Origin: Dehalococcoidales bacterium
GTDB taxonomy: Bacteria; Chloroflexota; Dehalococcoidia; Dehalococcoidales; UBA5760
Assembly (NCBI GenBank): GCA_030640485.1
Contig: DAOWJG010000184.1
Location: 1 to 7,695 of the forward strand
Length of the DNA stretch: 7,695 nucleotides
Direction: 5' to 3'
Positions 1 through 4,862 of the stretch are shown here, piece after piece. The first letter of the stretch is position 1. The number at the start of each line of letters is the position of its first letter. Under the pieces are notes generated by a model. It was not told the origin of the DNA and searched no databases. It was given only the letters and a program-made list of their open reading frames with translations. The position numbers and the translations under genes are program-made.

Positions 1-123
1 CAGATCGCCCTGGAGGTGGAGCGGTGCGTCTGTGGTATGGCGCCGGTAGTAACGGTGCCTCATATGGGGGGAGGGGTGCATGCCCCAGAGGCAGTTTTAG
101 AGGCGATAAAGCGGGTAAGTTAG
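1..123 (+). CDS. korA: 2-oxoacid:ferredoxin oxidoreductase alpha subunit, C-terminal end (partial)
   Basis: Only the last 40 codons and the TAG stop (121-123) are present; the gene enters from the left edge in frame 1. The visible peptide has the ending usual for KorA-type alpha subunits: a Val-Glu-Arg stretch, then a Gly-Gly-Gly-Val-His-Ala-Pro segment and a short final helix ending Ile-Lys-Arg-Val-Ser. In the family this subunit carries the pyrimidine-binding and C-terminal domains that complete the thiamine-diphosphate active site formed with the beta subunit. The identification leans on the immediately following beta and gamma subunit genes, because 40 residues alone are weak evidence. 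Substrate (2-oxoglutarate, pyruvate or a branched-chain 2-oxoacid) cannot be decided from this fragment. A second in-frame TAG follows at 133-135, inside a 12-bp tandem repeat. Confidence 0.8.
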   Translation, partial: QIALEVERCVCGMAPVVTVPHMGGGVHAPEAVLEAIKRVS

Positions 124-141
124 CTCAATAGTTAGCTTAAT
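118..141 (+). repeat. 12-bp tandem duplication at the korA stop
   Basis: AGTTAGCTCAAT (118-129) is followed directly by AGTTAGCTTAAT (130-141), with 11 of 12 bases identical. The first copy contains the korA stop codon and the second supplies an in-frame backup stop. It looks like a slippage duplication. Confidence 0.8.
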
Positions 142-155
142 AATGCAAAGTGGCT

Positions 156-272
156 GTCAAGTGGCCGAAGTCTTTTTTAAAAAGACTTCGGCAGGTAGGT
201 TCTAAGAACTCAGTTTGAAAAAGCGAAGTGAAGGTCAAGTGGGCGAAGTCAGTTTGAAAAAGCATCCTTTAG
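156..272 (+). repeat. degenerate 39-bp tandem repeat, three copies, spanning the korB start
   Basis: Three consecutive 39-bp units can be aligned without gaps: 156-194, 195-233 and 234-272. Units 1 and 3 share GTCAAGTGG(C/G)CGAAGTC (156-172 and 234-250, 16 of 17) and about 28 of 39 bases overall. Units 2 and 3 share GAA(C/G)TCAGTTTGAAAAAGC (206-224 and 245-263, 18 of 19) and about 24 of 39 overall. The period is 13 codons, so the part inside korB stays in frame. Each of units 2 and 3 carries a TTG start candidate at the same offset (215 and 254); unit 1 has TTT there. Confidence 0.7.
164..192 (+). other. perfect 14-bp hairpin in the korA-korB spacer
   Basis: GCCGAAGTCTTTTT (164-177) and AAAAAGACTTCGGC (179-192) are exact reverse complements around one central base. 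The outer GC-rich 9 bp would form a stable stem in mRNA. No U-tract follows on the + strand, so a classical intrinsic terminator is unlikely. It may be an mRNA processing or stability element, or an attenuator adjusting korB relative to korA. Confidence 0.65.
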
Positions 273-1018
273 ATGATTACCTGAGAGTGGAGCGGATGCC
301 GCACATCTGGTGTCCCGGTTGCGGTTTGGGCTTGGTGGTTAACTGCTTTCTGAGAGGCCTGCTTAGGTCCCGGCTTGATTTGGATAAGGTGGTTGTAGTT
401 TCGGGGATAGGCTGTACGGGTAGGGCGGCTGGCTATATCAATTTAGACTCTTTTCACACGACTCATGGCCGGGCTATCCCCTTTGCTACCGGCCTCAAGA
501 TAGCCAATCCCGAGCTAGAGGTCGTGGTAATAAGTGGTGATGGTGACCTGGTGGCTATCGGGGGTAATCATCTTATTCATGCCGCGCGTCGCAATATCGA
601 TATAACAGTGTTGTGTGTGAACAATTTTATTTATGGCATGACCGGAGGACAGCTGGGACCAACGACACCGCTAGCGGCACGAACAACGACCTCGCGCAGT
701 GGTAATGTAGATAAGCCGTTTAATATCCCGTATCTGGCTGCCGCCAGTGGTGCCGTCTATGTGGCTCGCTGGACGACAGCTCACGTTCGTCGGCTGGAGA
801 AAGCGGTCACTGAGGCCCTCTTGAAGAAGGGATTTAGTCTGGTGGAGATAATCAGCCCTTGTCCGACCTATTATGGCCGGATGAACAAGCAGGCAACCGG
901 TCTGGAGCAGATGAAGTATTACCGCGATAACAGTATTATTAAATCTGGTATTGACCCCAGACAGGTGGGTATTGAGTTGAGTGGGCAGATAATTGTGGGG
1001 AAATTTGTTGACCTTTGA
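215..1018 (+). CDS. korB: 2-oxoacid:ferredoxin oxidoreductase beta subunit (TPP-binding, KorB-like)
   Basis: Catalytic subunit for CoA- and ferredoxin-dependent oxidative decarboxylation of a 2-oxoacid, or the reverse carboxylation, in the cytoplasm. In the 267-residue reading from TTG 215, the family opening HPLDDYL is at residues 17-23 and WCPGCG at 32-37. Cys33, Cys36, Cys67 and Cys216 match the spacing of the four cysteines that hold a 4Fe-4S cluster in OFOR beta subunits. GDGD (108-111) followed by NNFIYGMTGGQ (136-146) is the thiamine-diphosphate/Mg2+ motif. The start is ambiguous: TTG 215, GTG 239 (preceded by GAAGG at 230-234) and TTG 254 are in frame. The residues before HPLD come from the 39-bp repeat, so a start at 239 or 254 would best match the usual family length. 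korC follows after 34 bp. The 2-oxoglutarate assignment is by overall resemblance; pyruvate or other 2-oxoacid specificity is not excluded. Confidence 0.93.
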   Translation: MKKRSEGQVGEVSLKKHPLDDYLRVERMPHIWCPGCGLGLVVNCFLRGLLRSRLDLDKVVVVSGIGCTGRAAGYINLDSFHTTHGRAIPFATGLKIANPELEVVVISGDGDLVAIGGNHLIHAARRNIDITVLCVNNFIYGMTGGQLGPTTPLAARTTTSRSGNVDKPFNIPYLAAASGAVYVARWTTAHVRRLEKAVTEALLKKGFSLVEIISPCPTYYGRMNKQATGLEQMKYYRDNSIIKSGIDPRQVGIELSGQIIVGKFVDL

Positions 1019-1052
1019 GGTTCTTGATTCCCCGGTTTAGAGGAGAGGCGTG

Positions 1053-1622
1053 ATGGCAGGGCGAATTGAAGTAAGGTTATGTGGCTATGGCGGGCAGGGT
1101 ATCCTCCTGGCGGGCTTTATTGTTGGTCAGGCAGCGTCTATCTTTGAGCACGAGCACGCCACTTTTATTGGGGACTACGGACCTGAGGCTCGGGGTGGAG
1201 CCTGTCGGGCTGACGTTATCATCTCTGATGAAGCGGTGTCCTATCCTTACATTACGGCGCCGTCAGTTCTAGTTGCCATGTCGCAGCAGGGCTATGACAA
1301 ATATTACCCCCGGAACCGTGACGCCGCTCTGGTAATCATTGATGAAGACTTGGTTCAGCCGCTACCGAATAGTCATCGGCTGCTGGGGATACCTGCCAGG
1401 CGGATAGCCGAGGAGCTGGGTAGGGTGGCGGTGGCTAATGTGGTGATGCTGGGCTTCCTCACTGCGGTCACGGACCTGGTGACGGTAGATTCCATGAAGA
1501 AGTCTCTCCTGGCGGCGGTGCCCAAGGGGACTGAAGAGCTGAATATGAAGGCATTTGAGCGGGGCTACGGCTACGGCGTGGAGAAACTGGGCACTGTTAG
1601 TAAGGACAAAGGGGTAGTCTGA
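1053..1622 (+). CDS. korC: 2-oxoacid:ferredoxin oxidoreductase gamma subunit (KorC-like)
   Basis: Gamma subunit that completes the KorABC complex. In this family the domain helps bind CoA and contact the alpha/beta core. From ATG 1053 the protein is 189 residues, normal for a stand-alone gamma subunit. GYGGQGIL (11-18) is the hallmark glycine-rich loop, followed by YGPEARGGACRADVIIS (42-58), the second conserved block. The Shine-Dalgarno AGGAGAGG (1041-1048) is well spaced from ATG 1053; the GTG at 1050 directly upstream is too close to it, so ATG was chosen. No ferredoxin-like delta subunit lies between these genes; if one exists it is upstream of the window. A 284-bp AT-rich spacer and a change of function follow, so this is probably the last gene of the operon. 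Confidence 0.92.
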   Translation: MAGRIEVRLCGYGGQGILLAGFIVGQAASIFEHEHATFIGDYGPEARGGACRADVIISDEAVSYPYITAPSVLVAMSQQGYDKYYPRNRDAALVIIDEDLVQPLPNSHRLLGIPARRIAEELGRVAVANVVMLGFLTAVTDLVTVDSMKKSLLAAVPKGTEELNMKAFERGYGYGVEKLGTVSKDKGVV

Positions 1623-1712
1623 GTTATATCTAATCACGAACTACTCTAAATATAGCTCCATAAACAGCCTGCCTTTCCCTTGGTATTCTCTTTACTAAGC
1701 GCAAAAATAATG

Positions 1713-1744
1713 GTTAATGAAGAGGTTTCGCCCCTCTTTTAAAC
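1713..1744 (+). terminator. possible weak intrinsic terminator after korC
   Basis: AAGAGG (1720-1725) and CCTCTT (1733-1738) form a 6-bp stem with a 7-nt loop. It can extend imperfectly outwards (GTTAA at 1713-1717 with TTAAAC at 1739-1744). The T-run is short (1737-1740) and overlaps the stem, so termination would be weak. Position 90 bp after the korC stop is plausible for the end of the kor operon. Confidence 0.35.
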
Positions 1745-1852
1745 TCTCCTTCGAATTTATTCTTGATCGAGGTTAATAAATACCCTCAAAATAAAAATCT
1801 CTTATTGATAGGCTTTAAACTCTCCTTTAGAGTTTGTTCTTGACCGGAGTTA
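1738..1852 (+). repeat. pair of ~38-nt imperfect direct repeats
   Basis: Copy A (1738-1775) and copy B (1814-1852) both begin TTTAAACTCTCCT and both carry TTCTTGA(T/C)CG. They align with about 32 matches in 39 columns and one gap, at an offset of 76 bp. Copy B includes the -35 hexamer of the promoter at 1840-1868; copy A has TTGATC at the matching place but no -10 at usable spacing. Local GC content of copy A and its flank is about 30%. Confidence 0.7.
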
Positions 1853-1868
1853 GTTTAAAACCTATTAT
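1840..1868 (+). promoter_or_regulatory. sigma70-type promoter for the trmO-glycosylase pair
   Basis: TTGACC (1840-1845, 5 of 6 against TTGACA) and TATTAT (1863-1868, 5 of 6 against TATAAT) are separated by exactly 17 bp. Predicted start of transcription is about 1875, leaving a leader of about 30 nt before the ATG at 1907. An inverted repeat (1808-1820 / 1853-1865) brackets the -35 and overlaps the -10. Confidence 0.65.
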
Positions 1869-1906
1869 TGGAGTGCTGTTTATAGTTTTAAGCGGGGAGG
1901 GTTGAA

Positions 1907-2359
1907 ATGGCTAGTAAGCTACCGAGGATGGCTCTAAGGGCTATTGGTATCGTCAGAAACGAAATTACGCAGCCGCGGCATCAAGGTTGGGAAGGGCTTA
2001 TCTCTGAAATCGAGATTGATAGTAGCCTGACCGAGGCTCTGGATAGCCTTGATGGATTCTCTCATATCATAGTTTTATTCTGGATGCATCAGGCAGCTGC
2101 TGGAGAGGTGCCGTTGAAAATACATCCTAGGGGAAAAGATGAGATTCCGTTGGTGGGGCTTTTTGCCACCCGGTCGCCGCGTCGGCCTAATCCGGTGGGA
2201 GAAACTACGGTTAGACTACTTGGGCGCCGGGGGAACATACTAAAGGTTCAAGGCCTGGATGCTACCTGCGGCACCCCGGTGATTGATATAAAGCCCTACA
2301 TTCCCAGGTGCGATTCGGTGGCTGATGCCAGAGTGCCTCCATGGATAACCAAATCGTAA
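1907..2359 (+). CDS. trmO: TrmO/TsaA-family tRNA (t6A37-N6) methyltransferase, short form
   Basis: TrmO uses S-adenosylmethionine to N6-methylate threonylcarbamoyladenosine at position 37 of certain tRNAs. The 150 residues cover the single beta-barrel SAM-binding domain. AIGIVRNE (12-19) is the N-terminal strand. GLFATRSPRRPNPVG (84-98) is the family signature, and GTPVIDIKPYIP (122-133) is the second conserved block. The residues usually reading Asp-Gly-Thr-Pro here read Cys-Gly-Thr-Pro (121-124), a small deviation. The E. coli enzyme has an extra C-terminal domain (about 235 residues) that is absent here, as in many short bacterial and archaeal members, so substrate range is less certain. 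The start at ATG 1907 is supported by GGGGAGG (1894-1900) at 6 nt; the second ATG at 1928 has no usable spacing. The last 19 nt overlap the next gene, suggesting coupled translation. Confidence 0.85.
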   Translation: MASKLPRMALRAIGIVRNEITQPRHQGWEGLISEIEIDSSLTEALDSLDGFSHIIVLFWMHQAAAGEVPLKIHPRGKDEIPLVGLFATRSPRRPNPVGETTVRLLGRRGNILKVQGLDATCGTPVIDIKPYIPRCDSVADARVPPWITKS

Positions 2360-3012
2360 GCCAGATATTGCAAGATATCTACCGCCGACTTATGGATGGC
2401 TATGGGCGGCAGCACTGGTGGCCCGCCGAGAGTCCCTTTGAGATGATGGTCGGGGCTATCCTTACTCAGTCGGCGGCGTGGAGCAATGTGGAAAAGGCGA
2501 TTGCTAATCTAAAGGCAGCCGGGGCGCTATCACCGGAGGCACTGCGTCAGCTGCCCCTTCCCGAGCTGGCTACCCTGGTCCGCCCCAGTGGTTACTATAA
2601 CGCCAAGGCGGTTAAGCTCAAGTCCCTGGCTCGCTGGCTGGGAGAATTCTGTGATGACAACCTTGATAAGCTGCTAGCTAGTAATATTGACTGCCTCCGT
2701 CTAGAGCTGCTTTCCATCCACGGTGTTGGTGAGGAGACGGCTGATTCTATCATACTGTATGCCGCTGGTAAGCCGGTTTTTGTCATTGATGCTTATACGC
2801 GTCGCATCGTAAACCGCCTCGGTCTGGCGCCGAAGAGTAATAGCTACGCTGCCTATCAGGCCCTTTTTATGGACAATCTGCCCACTGAAAGCGAGCTATT
2901 TAGCGAATACCATGCTTTACTGGTCTGTCTGGCGAAGAATGTCTGCCGCCCTCGCCCGCTGTGCTCTGGCTGCTGCTTGAGTGATATTTGCCCCTCCCGC
3001 TTTCTGAACTAA
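2341..3012 (+). CDS. endonuclease III-superfamily HhH-GPD DNA glycosylase (MagIII-like)
   Basis: Base-excision-repair glycosylase of the 4Fe-4S HhH-GPD type, 223 residues. FEMMVGAILTQSAAWSNV (33-50) is the N-terminal helical block. LLSIHGVGEETAD (123-135) is the helix-hairpin-helix. VIDAYTRRI (148-156) carries the catalytic aspartate, Asp150. Cys202, Cys208, Cys211 and Cys217 form a C-x5-C-x2-C-x5-C iron-sulfur loop, close to the C-x6-C-x2-C-x5-C of E. coli EndoIII. The lysine EndoIII uses for its lyase chemistry (GVGRK) is Glu132 here, so by analogy with MagIII-type 3-methyladenine glycosylases I infer a monofunctional glycosylase on alkylated bases rather than a thymine-glycol glycosylase/lyase. 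The sequence around HWWPAESPFE also resembles that group. The ATG lies inside the end of trmO, with no strong Shine-Dalgarno of its own; expression probably depends on translation of trmO. Confidence 0.88.
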   Translation: MDNQIVSQILQDIYRRLMDGYGRQHWWPAESPFEMMVGAILTQSAAWSNVEKAIANLKAAGALSPEALRQLPLPELATLVRPSGYYNAKAVKLKSLARWLGEFCDDNLDKLLASNIDCLRLELLSIHGVGEETADSIILYAAGKPVFVIDAYTRRIVNRLGLAPKSNSYAAYQALFMDNLPTESELFSEYHALLVCLAKNVCRPRPLCSGCCLSDICPSRFLN

Positions 3013-3018
3013 CTTCGC

Positions 3019-3048
3019 TAATAATACTTGCCTATCCCATTATTATTA
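3019..3048 (+). other. AT-only inverted repeat after the glycosylase gene
   Basis: TAATAATA (3019-3026) and TATTATTA (3041-3048) are perfect reverse complements with a 14-nt loop. The stem has no G or C and no T-tract, so it is unlikely to terminate transcription. No better terminator was seen between the glycosylase and nadE. Confidence 0.3.
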
Positions 3049-3104
3049 AGTAACCTCACCAGGGCACCCTCTAAATCTTCCCCTGATAGTATTCTTTAAA
3101 CTCT

Positions 3105-3132
3105 TTGATTAGGTAACTTTAGGGTGTATAAT
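3105..3132 (+). promoter_or_regulatory. sigma70-type promoter for nadE
   Basis: A perfect -10 TATAAT (3127-3132) lies 16 bp after TTGATT (3105-3110, 4 of 6 against TTGACA). Transcription should begin near 3139, giving a short leader with the Shine-Dalgarno AGGGGA (3145-3150) 5 nt before ATG 3156. The 10-mer TTTAAACTCT (3095-3104) abuts the -35 and also occurs twice upstream of trmO. Confidence 0.65.
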
Positions 3133-3155
3133 TATTGACGGAATAGGGGATTTAC

Positions 3156-3884
3156 ATGGATGTAGAGCGTATCACTGACCGGTTGGTCTGGTGGATAAGG
3201 GAACAGGTAGCCTCTGCCGGGGGTAGGGGGGTGGTATTGGGGATGAGTGGTGGCATTGATTCCTCGGTGGTGGCGGTATTATGTCAGAAAGCCTTCCCTC
3301 AAGACTGCTTAGGGGTGCTTATGCCGTGCTACAGTAGCCCCGAGGATGGCGAGCATGCCCGGGCGGTGGCGAGTAGATTTTCCATCCCGACTAAGGAGGT
3401 GGTTCTGGACAAGGTTCTTGATGCTCTGCTTGAGGCTTTACCCAGTAATGAGGTGGGGTCTGACTTAAGCCCATGCGTTAAGGCTAACCTCAAGGTCAGG
3501 TTAAGGATGCTCTCCCTCTATTACTTTGCTAATCAGCTTGAATATATGGTGGTGGGGTCTAGCAACTGGAGTGAACTGGCTATCGGCTACTTTACCAAGT
3601 ATGGGGATGGCGGGGCAGATATTCTGCCCTTGGGTAACTTAGTTAAAGGACAGGTAAGGGAACTAGCCCGTTTCCTGGATATCCCGCCGCCGATTATTGA
3701 TAAACCCCCCTCGGCTGGACTGTGGGAGGGGCAGACCGATGAAGGTGAACTGGGGTTTAGCTATGAGGAGCTTGACCGGTATCTGGTTGCTGGTCAGGCC
3801 TCAAGTGAATTGAGAGAGAAGATTGAGGCCAGGATAGCGGCTAGTGCCCATAAGCGCTTGCCGCCCCCGGTGGCTAGTCTGTAG
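3156..3884 (+). CDS. nadE: NH3-dependent NAD+ synthetase
   Basis: Last step of NAD biosynthesis: nicotinic acid adenine dinucleotide is adenylated with ATP and amidated with ammonia to give NAD+, in the cytoplasm. The 242-residue protein is the synthetase domain alone; there is no N-terminal nitrilase/glutaminase domain, so free ammonia is the expected nitrogen source. SGGIDSS (31-37) is the N-type ATP-pyrophosphatase P-loop. NLKVRLRMLSLYYFAN (111-126) and GSSNWSELAIGYFTKYGDGG (134-153) are the conserved substrate and dimer blocks. KPPSAGLWEGQTDEGELGFSY (183-203) is the C-terminal active-site loop, with GQTDE intact. Start, Shine-Dalgarno and promoter agree at ATG 3156. The degV-family gene follows after 16 bp, so the two are probably cotranscribed. 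Confidence 0.95.
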   Translation: MDVERITDRLVWWIREQVASAGGRGVVLGMSGGIDSSVVAVLCQKAFPQDCLGVLMPCYSSPEDGEHARAVASRFSIPTKEVVLDKVLDALLEALPSNEVGSDLSPCVKANLKVRLRMLSLYYFANQLEYMVVGSSNWSELAIGYFTKYGDGGADILPLGNLVKGQVRELARFLDIPPPIIDKPPSAGLWEGQTDEGELGFSYEELDRYLVAGQASSELREKIEARIAASAHKRLPPPVASL

Positions 3885-3900
3885 TTAGGGATGACTGAGA

Positions 3901-4794
3901 ATGGTAAACGGTAAGGTTAAAATTGTTACTGATAGCACTGCTTCCCTGTTGCCGGAGGAAGTCGCCCGGTATGATGTTTGCGTGGTACCGCTCAAGGTTA
4001 TCTTCGGGACCGAGGTCTATAGTGAGGGAGTAGACATTACCCATGAGGAATTCTATCGACGGTTAGCCAGCGGAGGTCCGATGCCAACTACCTCGCAGCC
4101 TCCGGTAAGCGATTTTATCCGAGTATACAGTGAGCTGGCGGAGCGCGGCCATCCTATTCTTTCCCTTCATATCTCCAGCAAGCTGAGCGGAACGATTAAT
4201 TCTGCTATGGCTGCCAGGCAAGAGTTGCCCCAAGCTCAGATTGAGGTAGTGGATTGCCTCTCTGTAGCACTGAGGATGTTGATTGCGCCCGCGGCTCAAG
4301 CTGCGGTGAGGGGGCAGAGCCTACTCCAGCTCAAGGCTTCTATTGAAAGGCTTAACGCCTGCCTGGGTCAAAATAACGCTGGTGTGCTTAACACCCTGGA
4401 ATACCTCTGGAGGGGGGGGCGTATTGGTGGGGCCAGGGCTTTACTGGGCACCTTACTCAGGATTAAGCCAGTCCTAGCTTTTAAGGCTGGAGAGGTTAAG
4501 GTTCTAGCTAGGGCGCGGACCAGTGCTAAAGCGATAGCGTATGTCCTGGAGCTTATGGAGGGACGGATAACGGGGGGTACCCCCGTTCATGTTGGAGTAG
4601 TCCACACCAATGCTCTTGAGCCAGCTTTGGCACTAAAAAAAGAGGTTCAAGCCAAATTTAACTGTACTGAGCTAGAGCTTGTTGAGCTCGGGCCAGTATT
4701 GGGGACTCACATCGGGCCCGGGTTCTTTGGCATTGGCTTTTATAGTGATGAGGAATGGCAACCAGATAGTACTGATTTAATGAGAGGGCAGTAA
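3901..4794 (+). CDS. DegV-family (EDD fold) fatty-acid-binding protein
   Basis: DegV proteins bind a long-chain fatty acid between two domains; in Gram-positive bacteria the FakB members present it to the kinase FakA for phosphorylation. The 297-residue protein is of usual length. IVTDSTASL (8-16) is the N-terminal signature and MPTTSQP (61-67) the fatty-acid carboxylate loop. ISSKLSGT (91-98) is the second loop, LEYLWRGGRIG (166-176) the C-terminal domain signature, and GTHIGPGFFGIGF (268-280) the closing motif. The stretch after VVDCLSV (116-122) lacks the usual Gly-rich LGLG and reads ALRMLIAP, a mild divergence. No FakA-like kinase is seen here, so the partner is unknown and function is only family-level. 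ATG 3901 has AGGG at 3887-3890, somewhat far. The Trp-Arg-Gly-Gly codons contain a run of eight Gs (4412-4419). Confidence 0.88.
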   Translation: MVNGKVKIVTDSTASLLPEEVARYDVCVVPLKVIFGTEVYSEGVDITHEEFYRRLASGGPMPTTSQPPVSDFIRVYSELAERGHPILSLHISSKLSGTINSAMAARQELPQAQIEVVDCLSVALRMLIAPAAQAAVRGQSLLQLKASIERLNACLGQNNAGVLNTLEYLWRGGRIGGARALLGTLLRIKPVLAFKAGEVKVLARARTSAKAIAYVLELMEGRITGGTPVHVGVVHTNALEPALALKKEVQAKFNCTELELVELGPVLGTHIGPGFFGIGFYSDEEWQPDSTDLMRGQ

Positions 4795-4824
4795 GTTCCA
4801 GTAGAATAATTGTCTTGTTTTGGT

Positions 4825-4862
4825 GGAGAGGGTGTGTTATGATTGCGTTGAGGCGAAGATGA
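4825..4862 (+). CDS. putative 7-codon leader ORF overlapping the recA start
   Basis: A strong Shine-Dalgarno, GGAGAGGG (4825-4832), sits 6 nt before ATG 4839. That ATG opens a 7-codon reading frame, Met-Ile-Ala-Leu-Arg-Arg-Arg. Its TGA stop (4860-4862) overlaps the recA ATG (4859-4861) in an ATGA arrangement, typical of translational coupling. The last three sense codons are AGG CGA AGA, all arginine. The strongest ribosome-binding sequence in this spacer therefore points at the mini-ORF rather than at recA, whose own site (GAGG, 4850-4853) lies inside it. Short ORFs arise by chance, so this remains a candidate. The feature spans the Shine-Dalgarno through the stop; the coding part is 4839-4862. 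Confidence 0.4.

Noticed and set aside
1362..1637. Minus-strand open frame of 91 codons opposite korC
   Set aside because: It lies opposite a clearly conserved gene, has no family resemblance and no ribosome-binding site; it is a coding shadow.
1763..1779. Promoter in repeat copy A (TTGATC with TAATAA)
   Set aside because: The two hexamers are only 5 bp apart, and nothing like a -10 occurs at 16-18 bp.
3891..3914. Seven-codon mini-ORF (ATG 3891) overlapping the degV-family start
   Set aside because: The only Shine-Dalgarno-like sequence (AGGG, 3887-3890) directly abuts its ATG, so initiation there is implausible, and it does not show the stop-start overlap seen at recA.
4820..4858. RecA N-terminal extension from TTG 4820
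   Set aside because: It would add 13 residues absent from the family, and ATG 4859 has its own GAGG site and fits the conserved RecA N-terminus.
4795..4858. SOS/LexA box upstream of recA
   Set aside because: Neither a GAAC-N4-GTTC nor a CTGT-N8-ACAG pattern is present; GTTCC at 4794-4798 has no matching half.
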